Shown: positions 22,200 to 34,327 of the stretch, piece by piece
Layout: every line of letters starts with the position of its first letter
How positions within the stretch are numbered: the stretch's first letter is position 1
Assembly (NCBI RefSeq): GCF_002288925.2
Contig: NW_022098021.1
Location: 32,211,484-32,275,483, forward strand
DNA: 64,000 nt
Reading direction: 5' to 3'
Source of the DNA: Delphinapterus leucas
Taxonomy: Eukaryota > Chordata > Mammalia > Artiodactyla > Monodontidae
The notes under the pieces: generated by a model
The model's database searches: none
The model's input: only the letters and a program-made list of their open reading frames with translations
What the model was told of the DNA's origin: nothing
Translations under genes and position numbers: made by a program

Positions 22200-23600
22200 A
22201 AAAATGGGACCTAATTAAAAGCTTTTCACAGCAAAGGAAACCATCGACAATATGAAAAGACAACATACTGAATGGGAGAAAATATTTGCAAATGATATGA
22301 CTGATAAGGGATTAATATCAACGTATATAAACAGTTCATGCAACTCAACATCAAAAAAACAAACAACCCAATTAAAATATGTGCAGAAGAACTGAATAGA
22401 CATTTTTCCAAAGAGGAAATGCAGATCACCAGCAGGCACATGAAAAGATGTTCAATATCACTAATCCTCAGGGAAATGTAAATCAAAAACACAATGAGAT
22501 ATCACCTCACACCTGTGAGAATGGCCACCATCCAAGAACACAAATAACAAATGTTGGCGAGGATCTGGAGAAAAAGGAGCACTTGTACACTGTTGATGGG
22601 AAGGTAAATTGGTGTAGCCACTATGGAAAATGGCATGGAGGTTTCTCAAGAAACTAAAAATAGAACTACCATATGATCCAGCAATTCCACTCCTGTATAT
22701 ATATATCTGAAAAAAAAAAAAAGACACTAATTCAGAAAGATACATGCACCCCAATGTTCATAGCAGCATTATTCACAAATGTCAAGATGTGGAAGCAACC
22801 TAAGTGTCCATCAACAGATGAATGGATAAAGAAGATGTGGTATATATGTACAATGGAATACTACTCAGCCATAAAAAAGAATGAAATTTTGCCATTTGCA
22901 GCAACATGGATGACCTTGGAGTGCATTATGCTAAATGAAATAAGCCAGACAAAGACAAATATTGTATGATATCACTTATATGGGGAATCTAAAAAATACA
23001 ACATAGCAGTGTACATATGTCAATCCCAATTTCCCAATTCATCCCACCCTCCCTTTCCCCTCTTCATATCCATATGTTTGTTCTCTATGTCTGATGTCTC
23101 TATTTCTGCTTTGCAAGTAAGTTCATCTACAGTACTGTGTATAAAATAGATAACTAATGAAAACCTACTGTATAGTCCAGGGAACTCTACTCAGTGCTCT
23201 GTGGTGACCTAAATGGGAAGGAAATCCAAAAAAGAGGGGATATACATATATGTATGGCTGATTCCCTTTGCTGTAAAGCAGAAAGTAACAACATTGTAAA
23301 GCAACTATACTCCAATAAAAATTAATTTAAAAAAATAAAATAAACATTAGAGGATTTAGAAGCTAAAAAAAATACAATAAACTAGTGAATACAACAAAAA
23401 AGAAGCAGACTCACAGATACAGGAATCAAACTAGTGGTGGGGGGAGAGGCAATAGAGGAGTGGGGGGAGTGAGAGGTACAAGTATTGGGTGTAAGATAGG
23501 CTCAAGGATGTATTGTACAATATTTTGTAATTACTATAAATGGAAAGTAACCTTTAAATATTGCATAATATTTTTTAATTTTAATAAAAATTTAAAATAT
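22200..23600 (+). mobile_element. LINE-1 3' part, split by a younger L1
   Basis: 22200-22990 covers the end of ORF2 and the start of the 3' UTR ('aagcttttcacagcaaagga', 'gaaaagatgttcaatatcac', 'atggaatactactcagccat'). It stops at 'ggaatctaaaaaatacaac' and resumes at about 23360 with 'gctaaaaaaaatacaataaa' + 'ctagtgaatac', then continues the 3' UTR to about 23600. Several stops and frameshifts are present. A younger L1 occupies the interval between. Confidence 0.85.
23005..23350 (+). mobile_element. younger L1 3' end with inverted 5' segment
   Basis: 23132-23345 is L1 3' UTR in plus orientation ('aaaacctactgtatagtcca', 'aacaacattgtaaagcaact') with an A-rich tail. 23007-23131 is the preceding 3' UTR segment in reverse orientation ('gtgtacatatgtcaatccca', 'gtttgttctctatgtctgat'). 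The flanks gaatctaaaaaatacaac and agaagctaaaaaaaatacaa look like a long TSD. This matches a twin-primed L1 insertion with 5' inversion. Confidence 0.8.
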
Positions 23601-25452
23601 TATGATAGAACTACATATACTGAAAAGATGGAGGGTAAGAACCGCAGTGTGTGGGAGAGGTGGGTATTTGTGGAAAAGAGAGCTAAAACTGTCTCCGATA
23701 GCGGAAAATCAAATAATATGTAAAGCTTAAAGTCTAAAAATAAGTAGTGCTATAAACATTTAGAGTTTTAGAGGCAAATACCAAATGAATCAGCTGCAAA
23801 AGTTGAACATGGTTGTGTCAGGGTGTTCTGCATTAAGGGTGGCAAGAGTCATTTAAGAAGGCTTATGGAACAATGCGACCCTTTTAAACTCCGAGTGTAT
23901 ATAAAACTTAGATTTTTTTAAGTTAAATTTTAAGAATAATGAATATTTTTCCATCAGTAAGAAAATAACCAAATGGTAAATTTAATCGGTAGATTTTGTA
24001 TAGCTCTTAAAGTAATCAGATGGGACTCACGTTTTAAGGTGGATAAAGCTCAATAATAATGTGGAACAGAAAACAAAACAAAGCAAACTTCAGAAAGAGA
24101 TGTGGAGTGTGGTAGACATAAAAAGTTTAAAAGCATGGAAGACAGTACTGTGTTTTATTTATACATACATACATATGTACTAAAGAACAAAGACTTGTGT
24201 GGCAAAAATAAACAACAAATTCAGAATGTAGTGGTCTCTTGGAGGGAGGACGATGAGGTCAGAGAGCAGTGCCAGGAATGCCTTCACTCTACAATGTTTT
24301 ATTTCTCTAAAAATGTCTCCTAAGCAAACGAGGTGAAGTAATCCAGTTAGACAAATCAGGAAGACGTTAGAGATGCAAGAAAGAGAAGGATAAACATGAA
24401 GAGCAATCATAACTTTAAAATCAGAGCTGTGTTCCTTTTTCTGACAACACTTCACGCCTCCATGTAGAGTCTTCTTTCACTTCTCTTTTTTCCGTTTTGT
24501 TTTGTTGTTGTTGTTTTGAGTGTTGTCTGTGTGGTCTTTCCATCAGCATTCCAATGTGCCCTCGCAATGACTACACCTCCCTCCACTTAGAGTCCTGCTC
24601 CGTCAAGCTTCCTGAGAGGGTTTGTTACACACTGAGTCTCCATTTCCTTACCTCCCATCCACTCTTAAGGGTTTTCTTGTTTTTGAAGTAACTATGCCTC
24701 AGTAGGATTATATTCTGACTAAAATATAGTGTTACCAATTAAAATTGTTTTTTACCTCCACCCATCCTGCCATCATATCTTTGGAGAGGGGAAGCTATAA
24801 CTTAAAGCACTGTGAGATTTACAGCACAATTTCATCATTAAACGTAATGCGAAATCAGGAAGTAGCAATTTGCAGGATTGGTTCAGTCTTGCAACACGGT
24901 CACCAGGAGCCAGGCTCCTTCTACACCGGCATCCTCAGAGCATTGGCTGGGCCAATCTGAGGAAATTTGCCCCTCGCAAATGTGGCCATGCGGATGCCAC
25001 AGTCCCAGTATCAGCTTGAAGAAAAGAGTTGTTTCCTCGAATCCACCTCTTTTATTACAGAGGAAACCTATCTTAACAACTAAAGCAGACGTTCCTTTGG
25101 GTTGCATTCACCAGGGTGGGGGTACGTGCTCATGCCATCAGTACAAATTGGGATGGAAATGAGAATCTAGAATTTTCAGTCTCTAGAGTGGGAGGCAGGC
25201 TCTGCCAGCAAGCAAGTGGGGGGTTGGATAGGCAATCAACAGTGCCTACCACTTACCTTGGGTGGCTCAGAATATCCACCACCATACCCCACAGAGGGCA
25301 CAGCAGTGCCAGTGGACAGAGCCATACTAGCAGAAGTAGCAACAATGCCTACCAAAGCAGTACCCAGATAGAAAGGCGGTACCAAATGGAAGCCACAGTG
25401 GTGCAAGCAGACACAATGGTGTCTGACAGAGAGAGCTGAGTCCAGCACAGGG
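23601..25452. other. unassigned sequence
   Basis: No gene or firm repeat. 23760-24330 is AT-rich and may include decayed L1. 24496-24515 has a GTT run. The 107-codon plus-strand frame at 25116-25439 overlaps an antisense frame and has no domain. A local GCA/CAG-rich patch lies at 25290-25400. Confidence 0.45.
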
Positions 25453-25460
25453 ACAGACTA

Positions 25461-25661
25461 CAGTTGCATTGTTTGATATGGTCACCAATATCCACAGGTG
25501 GCTCTTAAACAAAAATTAAATTTAAAATTCGGTTCCTCGGTCACACTAGTCACATTTTAAGAGTGCAGTAGCCACGAGTTGCTACAGCTATTGCTACTGT
25601 ATTGGACATCACAGATCAAGAACATTTTCATCTTTACAGAAAGTTTATTGTTTTAGCACTG
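25461..25661. mobile_element. hAT-type MITE with long inverted termini
   Basis: The left part ('ttgtttgatatggtcaccaa') and right part ('gctactgtattggacatcac' ... 'tttattgttttagcactg') correspond to the palindromic ends of a hAT MITE built around tgtccaatatggtagcc. The middle is short and diverged. No clear 8-bp TSD was found, so the ends are approximate. Confidence 0.6.
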
Positions 25662-25739
25662 GACTAGAGCAAAGGAAGAACTTCTGAAGCGACAAATCCA
25701 CATTACATAGGAATAAGATTAAATTACAGCTCATCTGCA

Positions 25740-26260
25740 GGCATCTCCAGGGATGCCTGGAGTTATGGTACAGACCCTTGGCCAAGATAGCAATGAAATG
25801 TTCTAGTTAATGGTTTATGATGTGCTGTTTAAAGCCCCAAATTCCCCTGGAGATGCCCAGTGCCAGCTTGTCTGCATTGTTTAGTGACAATGTATAGATT
25901 GATGTTCCCCACCTGGTTTACCTGCTCACTCAGCCTGATTTTGGCTGTGTGATCAGTGAGGTATGAAAGATCTCCAAGCAAACTGGTGCCTTGTCTTCCC
26001 TGAAACAGATATCTCGTGCTCATATTGGTAGACCATGATCCTGAGACGGAGCATATTCTGTACAACAGAGAAAGGACCCTGGAAGCTGTGCCCAGGTGTT
26101 CCAGCCTCTGTAATGTTGCTTTGTGCTTTCTGGCTCCTGGTGCCTGTATCCTTTGCTTGTAATCAATCTTTCATGAGCATATACCTTGTTAGAGTCCTTC
26201 GAGTCCTTTCAATTATCTGACCCCAAGTAATTGGTGCGTCCCATGGTGGCCCATCAGATT
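25740..26260 (+). mobile_element. old ERVL-like LTR
   Basis: The 3' part reads 'ttgctttgtgctttctggct', 'tgtatcctttgcttgtaatc', 'ataccttgttagagtccttc', 'gagtcctttcaattatctga', 'accccaagtaattggtg'-like. This is the R-U5 layout of ERVL-class LTRs (...taataaacctttctccgtgag...gagtcc...). The polyadenylation signal has decayed. The 5' edge is uncertain. Confidence 0.5.
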
Positions 26261-26464
26261 TGGTCATTAACACATACAAAACACCCTCTGGACACTGCCA
26301 GAAGTAACTAGGCTGAACTTTACAAGGCTCTGGAGGTCCCACTCTAGCAAGTGTAAGCAAGAAACACCACGATATGTACAAGGTTTTGTTGTTTCCTTCA
26401 CTCTTACATGTCAAAAGGGAGTCATCAATGAAGTGATATAGTTTGACGTGAATAATGAAAGAGA

Positions 26465-26630
26465 TTATTTATGTTCAAATCCTTGGAAAGATCATTTTAT
26501 TCCATAAACCTCAATTTTCTCTTCTGTAAAATGGAAACTATTACAGAATTCACATCATAGGACTGTTTGAGGTTGATTTGTATACCACATATAGTGAGTA
26601 AAATGCTGATCATAAAGTAAGAACCCCAGA
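26465..26630 (+). mobile_element. MIR SINE
   Basis: Forward MIR: 'tgttcaaatccttggaaaga', 'cataaacctcaattttctct', 'tctgtaaaatggaaactatt', 'tcataggactgtttgaggtt'. Diverged, with the 3' end fading. Confidence 0.75.
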
Positions 26631-27112
26631 AATGTGAGCTCTTGTTATAACTCTCCCCAAATAAAGATATCTGTTAATAATGAACATTCATAACAAACTG
26701 AGTAATGCATTACCTTAAAGATCTCATTGTCTGTCTTGGGTTTCTTTTTTTGATTTTATCCAGTAGCATTGTCTCAATTATCTTCCAATTTTACATATGT
26801 TTTGTTTTACTTTAAATATTTTACACAAACACACGCTGTATCTGAATACAGTGTTACATCTGTAACACTGAGTGCTACATCTTCCAACCCCAAATAGCAT
26901 AATATTTTCATATGCTCTGCTGATGAGCTTAGTTTTTATTAAAAATGCTATATTTTTATCCCATGCGTGGCACTTGCTCAGTGGGAAAATTATGAATGTA
27001 ATTGTTAGACCACTAACTCAGATTTCTTTCCCTGGTCGTTAATGATGGCTTCTAATCCCAGTGGTATAACTGCTTTCTAGCCGTCTGCTGGTATAATCTT
27101 TTCACTTCATAG
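26631..27112. other. unassigned sequence with a 22-bp palindrome
   Basis: No repeat or gene recognised. At 26849-26870 two 10-bp arms, cagtgttaca and tgtaacactg, are perfect reverse complements separated by tc. Confidence 0.5.
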
Positions 27113-27180
27113 TGAGATCTCACAGCTAGTAAATGGTAGAATTGGGACTCAAATCCAATCAGACCCATATAAATGTTGAA
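27113..27180 (-). mobile_element. MIR SINE fragment
   Basis: The phrase 'gatctcacagctagtaaatg' + 'gtagaattgggactcaaatcc' is the reverse complement of the MIR segment around ggattcgaacc...ctagctgtgtgacc. Confidence 0.65.
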
Positions 27181-28424
27181 GTTGTAAGAATATTTGGATG
27201 ATATGATACATTGGAGAGGATATCATTTATGATAGAAATAAGAAATTGTGAAGAGACAAAATTTTTTTTAAAGAAATTGCTTGAACCAATTTATAGGACA
27301 AAGCTGCAGGAGAGATAACAAAGTATAGGGTATTGTTCTTACTGTTAAAGAACCTAGACCCCTGATTGGACCTGTCCTACTCAAGTTTCTTTAAATCATA
27401 TGAAACAGAAACCCATTCAAGATAACTCAAATAAAATTGTGATTTATTGTAAGGCTATCTTAAACAAGAAAAGGAAATATGGCTGAGCCTCATGTAAACT
27501 AGACTGGAAATCAGAACGGTTCTAGGAATTGAGGCAGGGACTTACTCTCCCTCTTTTGATGATAAGGTCTCTAAACTCTACCTTTCATGAATCCTTTAAT
27601 CTGAATTACTTTCTGTCTTGCCTGGTTTCCTCTGCTCACATATCTGAACATGGCCCAACACACCCTGACTCTGAACTCTAGGGCCCATTGTCTCATGTGA
27701 CCAGCATTGTGTCTGTCATTTCTGTCGGGTAGGATCCTCCTTACCATTATAGTCATTCTGCATTGCTTGCCCTTGACTTAGAAGCTCATCTGTTTATCAG
27801 TTTGGCTGGAGGTTTGTGAGCACCTAGAGCTTTATAGGACTGTGGAAAGTAAGCACCTCCAAATATATCCTTTTTACGTATATATACATGCCATTCAAAG
27901 GCATTTAGGGCTACCCCAGTGGTGCCATGTAAGGTATACGCCAAATATATAGTAAAAAGGGAAGTGCTCCAACGTTTCCATGGTAGTAGATATCCATGTG
28001 GGTGGAAGCTCTAAGAAGCCTCAATAGGGGAGGTGAATAGTAAATGGTATCTTGAAGAATGGGTATACGATGACATGGAAAGAAGATTAAAGGGTGCTCC
28101 ATTCAAGTAAAAGGGCATGAAGGCAGGAAATATTAAGGTGCATTCAAGGAGTGGAGTTTTTGAACTGAAGCAGAGTATTCATATACAAATGTAATTTAAA
28201 AATAAGTTTGTAAAATGTAAATTGGTAATCAAGGAAGGCCCTGAAGTCTGTATTACAGAGAACAGATTTCATTCTAGAGGAAAATTTGGACAAGACATTG
28301 TTTAAAATATTTTCTTTGGGGGGTACATAAGGAGAAGTTTTGGTATTGGGGCTATTTGAAGATGGGTCTTGGGTGGTCCAGGACTGGAAAAAAGAGGAAA
28401 TGTGATATAGCATACTCTACTTCT
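27181..28424. other. unassigned sequence
   Basis: No gene recognised. 27400-27770 has the look of an old interspersed repeat ('aagataactcaaataaaatt' then 'tgatttattgtaagg') but I cannot name it. An 89-codon minus-strand frame at 28144-28413 has no domain. Confidence 0.45.
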
Positions 28425-28720
28425 AAGACTCCATCCTTAGGAAATTATGAAAGATAAAGATCAAGATTTTTGTACCAAAATATTCATGGCAGCACTACAA
28501 ATAACAGAAAAACCTGGAAATGATTTAAATACCTAACAACATGAGGTTCATTCATAAATTACATATATCCAGATGCTATGTCATTAAAAAGAAAGTTTCT
28601 GGAGAATATTTGGTGATGGGGGGGGAGGTGAGGTGGAGCTGCTCATTATATATTAAACATAAAATTCAAGGACAAAGCTAGTGTTTATGCATATGGTACT
28701 GCCTAAAACTTAAACATCAA
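28425..28720 (+). mobile_element. old L1 3' UTR fragment
   Basis: The order 'ccttaggaaattatgaaaga', 'aaaatattcatggcagcact', 'caaataacagaaaaacctgg', 'gatgctatgtcattaaaaag' follows the 3' UTR of old L1M elements. It contains a G-run at 28618-28626. Confidence 0.6.
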
Positions 28721-29734
28721 ATCTTCAGAATTGTTATAATTCACTCTCTACTTCTTAGACTAACATTACAAATGACAGAAAAGGCTCCAGCCTTCAACAG
28801 ACTTTGCTTTCCATCCTGCAAAATTTCTACCTGCTTAGAATGGAAGAGGAGGGGAAAACACAGCAAATACACACACACAAAGAATCATTATTTTGCCACC
28901 AACTTATTGGAATTGTGTGTAAAATCAGAATGAATGTACTTCAGTACATGGACTATCTGTTTTAAATTGGCAGGTTCTTTTCTGCTTGGTTCCTAGTTAC
29001 TGGTCAGATTTTGGAGAGTTGGAAAGGTCAGCTAACCTGCACCTAAGTGATGTGTCCATGTCTGAGTTTTCTTTCATGTCTGAGAAGAAAAGGAGAGTGG
29101 CAAGAGGACACAATGAAAAAAGGAGAGGTTCCTCATTTAACTGTCGAGCCCACAAAGTTTGCCCTGGTTTAAGATAAAGAACCTGGAGGCTGTCGTAAAG
29201 CTTGAAGGGTTTATATTTATTACACAAACCCAGGCCAGCAGATGGACGTGGAATAGTGTTGGGAGCCCCGAGCAGAACAGAGAAGAGGCAAAGAGGGAAA
29301 AATATAAATTTCACTCAAATCACACCCAGGGCAGGTAAATGGGTCCCTTTCTTTCTTTAGGCTGCTTTCTATCCACATCCACCTCCTGAGAGAATAGAAT
29401 TCTCTGGCTCAAAATCAGGTTTTTGAGAATCAAATCTCCTATTTCTCAGTTCTTGGCCTATCTGACTTCCCAAACATCAACATTTCAAATTTTTAGAAAT
29501 ATTTGACATTTTTCCTGTTGATTTAATACAAACCAGTGATTTTTTTTTTTTTTTAAGAAAACTCATTTTAACACAATGAAAACATGACAAGAAGCAGCAT
29601 GCAGCCAGGTCCCTGCTAATGGTGTGGCCGCCTCTCAGCAGACACTTGGGAGGGCCTCAGAAGTCAAACAAGGAGAGGAGCTCAATATTTTATGTCAGGG
29701 AAAATTCCTCTACATCTTCCCTTTTTCCTAAAGA
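28721..29734. other. unassigned sequence
   Basis: About 1 kb without a recognised repeat or gene. A short (AC)n lies at 28869-28879 and a T-run at 29539-29554. The 105-codon minus-strand frame at 28997-29314 has no domain. Confidence 0.5.
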
Positions 29735-30400
29735 TGAAGAAGTGTTGTAGCGACTTTCTAAGGTGCTATGGTTGACATCTTTATTAACGATCTTGCAGAG
29801 ACAGCAAATGGTACTTAAATGAAATTTGCAGGTGACTCTAAATTAAGAGCTGTTGCTAATACCAGTGAAGACAACACAGTAATAAATAAACCTGTGATGG
29901 TTAAAAATACAGGGAAGCAAAAAGAAGGAAGAGATACAGAATATGCAATACAAATATGATAGCAATACAGAATACGTGTGTCTTGTAATGTTATGTGAGA
30001 GCTATCATGCCCCCGAAAAGGAGACCTATATTAGGGTAAATATGAAGGCACTGGCTCATGGAGAGAGGAAATTCCATGTCCCTTCCTTACAACTCTAATG
30101 GACCTGAACTTGGAACAGCATGTCTAATTTGGAGCCCTGTATTCAATCTGAAAAAGCCTGAGAATAGAGAACAAAGCTGAATGGAGAATCACCAAGTGTG
30201 ATGCAAACAGAAGAGTTAATGGGGATAAATATTTATAATTTCAAGACTAAAGAAAAGTCTGCAATTATTTGGAAGGTGCAAACACCACGAATAACAATTA
30301 TTTCACCTGGGGAAAGGCTTATAACTAGAAATAATGAAGTTAACTATGCCATTATTTCAGAAATATCAGGAAACTTTTTTCCCATCCACAAAAGCTATTA
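29735..30400 (+). mobile_element. ancient CR1/L3-type LINE fragment
   Basis: The sequence follows the RT palm and C-terminal region of CR1-clade LINEs: 'acatctttattaacgatctt' (I-F-I-N-D-L), then 'aaatttgcaggtgactctaa' (K-F-A-G-D-S-K, in place of the FADDTK motif), then 'ttggagccctgtattcaatc' and 'tttcaagactaaagaaaagt'. The reading frame is broken. This clade was active before the eutherian radiation, so it is the oldest element seen here. The extent on both sides is approximate. Confidence 0.6.
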
Positions 30401-30974
30401 GATCTAAGCGATAGGTGCAAAGAACATTCTTCCAGAACTTCCCATTCTGTGGGGAAGAGAAGTAGTGGGAAGGATTGTAAGGTAGTTTAAGAGAAAACAT
30501 TAGCCCACCAGTGAGCAAAGAGCAGGGAAATCAGGACCCTAGGGCTCAGTAGCACCAACACAGGCCTCTGAGGGCCTTGAGATAGGGAGCTGTGGGCCAG
30601 GGTTATCCAGCTAAGTGAATGCATTACAAACAAATAAGGAAGACTTGTGATTTCCAGAACTCCTTCCAGTCCTGGAAAGGATGAGCAGAAAAGATTCCAT
30701 TCACATATCAAAGGAAATGCTTAGAAGAGATCTCTGTCCCATATTCCTGGGGTCCTCTAAGAATTAACTCTCCTGTAGTGGCAGGTAGGTTATTCATCCC
30801 AGCAGCAAGTGTACTAAGAATAGACAAAACTTTCAAGTGAATATTGATACATTCTGACAACAGTGAACTCACAGTTCAGTTATGACAAACTCTCAGGTCT
30901 GACAATTTCTCCTCTCATCTCTTCTGGTTAGTTGTTGATAAAAGAATTACAGGATAGAGCAACACATCATTGGC
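30401..30974. other. unassigned sequence
   Basis: No recognised repeat, gene or RNA. A short 74-codon minus-strand frame has no domain. Confidence 0.5.
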
Positions 30975-31085
30975 AGGCCTCAGCTCTGCCACATAGTAGT
31001 ATGATATCTTGATTAAGTTACTTGACTCTTATAAGCCTCAGTTTTCCCATCTATAAAAAATGGATATCATAATAATGTCTAGAAA
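30975..31085 (+). mobile_element. MIR SINE core
   Basis: The phrases 'cagctctgccacatagtagt', 'taagttacttgactcttata' and 'agcctcagttttcccatcta' match the MIR core in forward orientation. Confidence 0.75.
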
Positions 31086-31294
31086 CTGTCATTTGCCTAC
31101 AATTTCCAAGATCCAAGAATCTTCCTAGTCACTTAAATGAATGTTTCATAAATTATTAGTTTTGTAAATACTAGTTTTGTAAGGTAGGAAGTGGGCAATG
31201 GATGATATCAGGCAGAGCTCTTGATTACATACAACAAAGCCAGCTCTGGTGATGAAATAAGAAGTTTTTAAAAGGGATATTTAACAGGGACAAA

Positions 31295-31500
31295 GATGTT
31301 GTGGAAAAATTGGCTATTCACATGCAAAAGAATAAAACTAGACCCTTCTATTACATCACTCACAAAAATTCACTCAAAACGATTACAGACTTAAATGTAA
31401 GGCCTGACACCATAAAACTCTTAGAAGAAACCACAGGGAAAAGCTTTTTAACATGGGTCTTGGCAATGATTTTTCGAATAAATTTAATCAGAGAAATGAA
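31295..31500 (+). mobile_element. LINE-1 ORF2 fragment
   Basis: A 68-codon frame begins at 31301 and reads as the C-terminal part of L1 ORF2 (IHMQKNKT, then DLNVRPDTIKLLEET). It is an isolated piece ending at the LTR that follows, and is not a functional gene. Confidence 0.75.
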
Positions 31501-31504
31501 AAAA

Positions 31505-32085
31505 TGAAGAAGCAAAGACAAGCAGTCAAACAGGACAAAATAATAATAGTTTAGTTGTTAAACAAAGTCAAGGACCTTTAGTTCCTCCTCAAAGGTTACA
31601 GATAATATTCTGAGCTGTATCCTTTGAGCTGTTTTGCAGATACTGAAACCCCCACCAGGTGGAAGAAGTTAACTGCATGATGAACAGAGTGCAGCCATGA
31701 CATAAGTTGCTCCATCTTGCATAATTCCAAGAACTGGCCTCAAAGAAATAGGAACAAACTGATTCTGGACCTGAAGATTAACTGTACTAACAACAATCAA
31801 GATGGCACTGATCAGACCACACATGACTAATTTCAAGATGATTGCCAGAGCCGACTGTGCTATTCTGCATGTAGCCCCCTCCCTCTGCTTATACACCCCT
31901 AAAATCCTCCTTTAAAAGGTCTTGCTCCCTGATTGGCAGCAGGGAGTTGGCTTTTGTACATTAGTCCGCCTTCTCCCCTGGTTGCTGACCTCCTGAATAA
32001 AGCAACTTTTGTATTCCTACCAACACTTGTCTCTCAGGTATTGGCTTTTGAGCTGTGAGCAGCCAAAACTGAGTTCGGTTACCCA
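31505..32085 (+). mobile_element. ERV1-like LTR
   Basis: It has 'aagatggcactgatcagacc', a TATA-like 'tcctttaaaagg', AATAAA at 31996-32001 in 'tcctgaataaagcaactttt', and 'cttgtctctcaggtattggc' + 'ttttgagctgtgagcag', which is the R-U5 order of a mammalian ERV1 LTR family. I could not place an exact TG...CA boundary or TSD. It lies directly after an L1 ORF2 piece. No retroviral gene is apparent next to it. Confidence 0.65.
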
Positions 32086-32654
32086 AGGAGAGGAAGTAAA
32101 CACTGTTAGAGTTATTTGGTGATAATAGTGAAATATGCCACTATTACCCACTTCCTTGGTTTCAGGACCCCTGCGTTCTGGCTATGGAGGAAACGGCGCC
32201 ACATATTGGTCACTGGCTCAGGTCAAAACCACATCTTGGAAAATAACACACAGCCTGCACACAGAGCTGTTACCCAACCAGAGTGGTAACTGAGTCTTCA
32301 TGGGCCATCCCACTGAGCTACCAGGCCAGCTGTTTCTGAATGTCAGGGTACACAGTAGGGCCAGTGAATCCTATGGCATGGGCACATTGGCTCATGTCTT
32401 TTGCTCTGAAATAAATTCTCTGTTCTGTAAATTCTGGCCCCAGCTAAGACCTTGGGAAAAGGCAATCATCATACACTTCTCAAATGGGTAGCCACTTGGA
32501 TCTTGCCGCCACAAAGTTCTCCCCTGACCCTTTTCCAGGCAGTTTAGGGGGTCAGGGAACATGATTCTCAAGATTCCTCAGGATCACATAGCAATAACAA
32601 GTAAGGTATTCCAGCCCAGCAGGATTCTGAGAAGCCAAGTTTATAGCAGTCTTG
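32086..32654. other. unassigned sequence, possibly old repeat
   Basis: Phrases such as 'ctctgaaataaattctctgt' and 'tctggccccagctaagacct' look repeat-like, and the segment follows an LTR directly, but I cannot assign a family. No intact frame is present. Confidence 0.4.
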
Positions 32655-32832
32655 TATCTCCAGTCTCTCTACCTTCCCCTCTTTCCTCCTCTCAATTATC
32701 CTTCTCCTCCTCCCCCCTCCCTTCACCTCCCCCTCCCTCCTTTCTTTTAGCCTTTTTGCTATTTTTTTTCACTCTCCCTCTCTCTTTTCTCCTTCCTCCC
32801 TTTTTTCGCTAATTCTTTCTTCTCCTCCTTCA
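32655..32832. repeat. polypyrimidine tract
   Basis: About 180 bp in which almost all bases are C or T, densest at 32700-32750. The 83-codon frame through it is a serine, proline and leucine low-complexity reading. Such tracts can form triplex DNA. Confidence 0.85.
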
Positions 32833-33959
32833 CCTTGGACATTTTTTATCATTTCTGTAGTTTCAGTCACCTAGTGTCTTCTCCAAATGGGGAGAAGCCC
32901 AATTCCTACCTAAATTTCCCAGGGCAACCTTTATCCCACTTGACCCCCAGGCATACTGTAACTTAGAACATTCAGAAAAAACAAATAAACAAACTTTAAG
33001 ACTACTACACTAAATTATTCTTCCTAGCATAGAAACATTTCTCATTTGTCTTTATTTTAAAAGTTCAAGCTTTGATTCTTTCACTTAAAAAAATTATTCA
33101 TTTAGATATCAGAGGAAGTGTTTGCAAATTCCTTAATACATTCTTTACAAATTTTCTCAGTTTCAATTTTTATCTAAGATAATTTTTCTTTCAAAATAAA
33201 AACCCTCTTTCACATCGATGGTCTCATTAGATAATTGTGTTTTAAACTGAGCATTTGATAGGCTTTTAATCTGTCTACATATTTCTATGTTTGTTTTACT
33301 GTGTTAGATTTAAGTACGTATTTCCAAGAACAGTACTTTTAACCCCTTTGGATATTTTCTTATTTGTGTTGCTATTGTTATTTTACCCTTTTCTAGCTTG
33401 TTTTGACAAATTTTATTTTGTGACTTTGATCTTTAGTAATAGATCCATGATAAAAGTAATCATTATTTCTGTTACCTGACATCTTTCAAAAACTTTGAAG
33501 CCCAAGTTTAAACATTGTCTATTGACTGTCAGACATCTGTTTTAACTAATAATACAGTTTTATGGAAAAGATAAAGAATTGCCTAAAATTTCAGTAAGGA
33601 TTTTTCAATTGAGGCATAAATGGGAATGTATAAAAGAAAAAGCAATTTATTGCAAAAAGCATATGAGTAGAAATGGTCTAAAATAGAAGGAAATTTTCTA
33701 AGAATAAGAAAATGTAGTTGGAACATGTATGCACAAACACACAGACACTCTTCTCTTAATCCTTTTGGGTCTTGGATTCCTTTGAGAATCTAAATAAAGC
33801 TATGGATTTATCCCCAGACAGAAATACATTGACACACAAGGTCCATGGAGCCCAACTTAAGAACCCATCAACCTATCTCTAAGGAATAATATTAGATAAT
33901 TAAGTCAAAATACCTTCTTGCTCCCCTTTTGCTCCAAAGCCCCATTGGTTGAAATTTAG
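32833..33959. other. unassigned AT-rich sequence
   Basis: More than 1.1 kb without a recognised repeat or gene. Poly-A and T-rich, with no intact domain-bearing frame. Confidence 0.5.
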
Positions 33960-34121
33960 TACAATTGTCCCTTGGTACCTATGGAGTTTGATTCCAAGAC
34001 TCTCATGGATACCAAAATCTGTGGATGCTAAAATCCCTTGTATAAAATGCCATAGTATTTGTGTATAAACTGGGCATAGCCTCCCATATACTTTACTTAT
34101 TTTATTTGTGTTTGGATTTTT

Positions 34122-34327
34122 TTTTTTTTTTTTTTTGCAGTACGTGGACCTCTCACTGTTGTGGCCTCTCCCGTTCCGGAGCACAGGCTCCGGACGCGCA
34201 AGCTCAGTGGCCATGGCTCACGGGCCCAGCCGCTCCGCAGCATGTGGGATCTTCCCGGACCGGGGCACGAACCCGTGTCCCCTGCATCGGCAGGTGGACT
34301 CTCAACCACTGGGCCACCAGGGAAGCC
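34122..34327 (-). mobile_element. CHR SINE, short form
   Basis: Complete minus-strand copy. The 15-bp TSD tgtgtttggattttt is identical at 34107-34121 and 34328-34342. It inserted into the L1 3' end that itself lies inside a Tigger, so it is the latest of three nested events. Confidence 0.95.
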
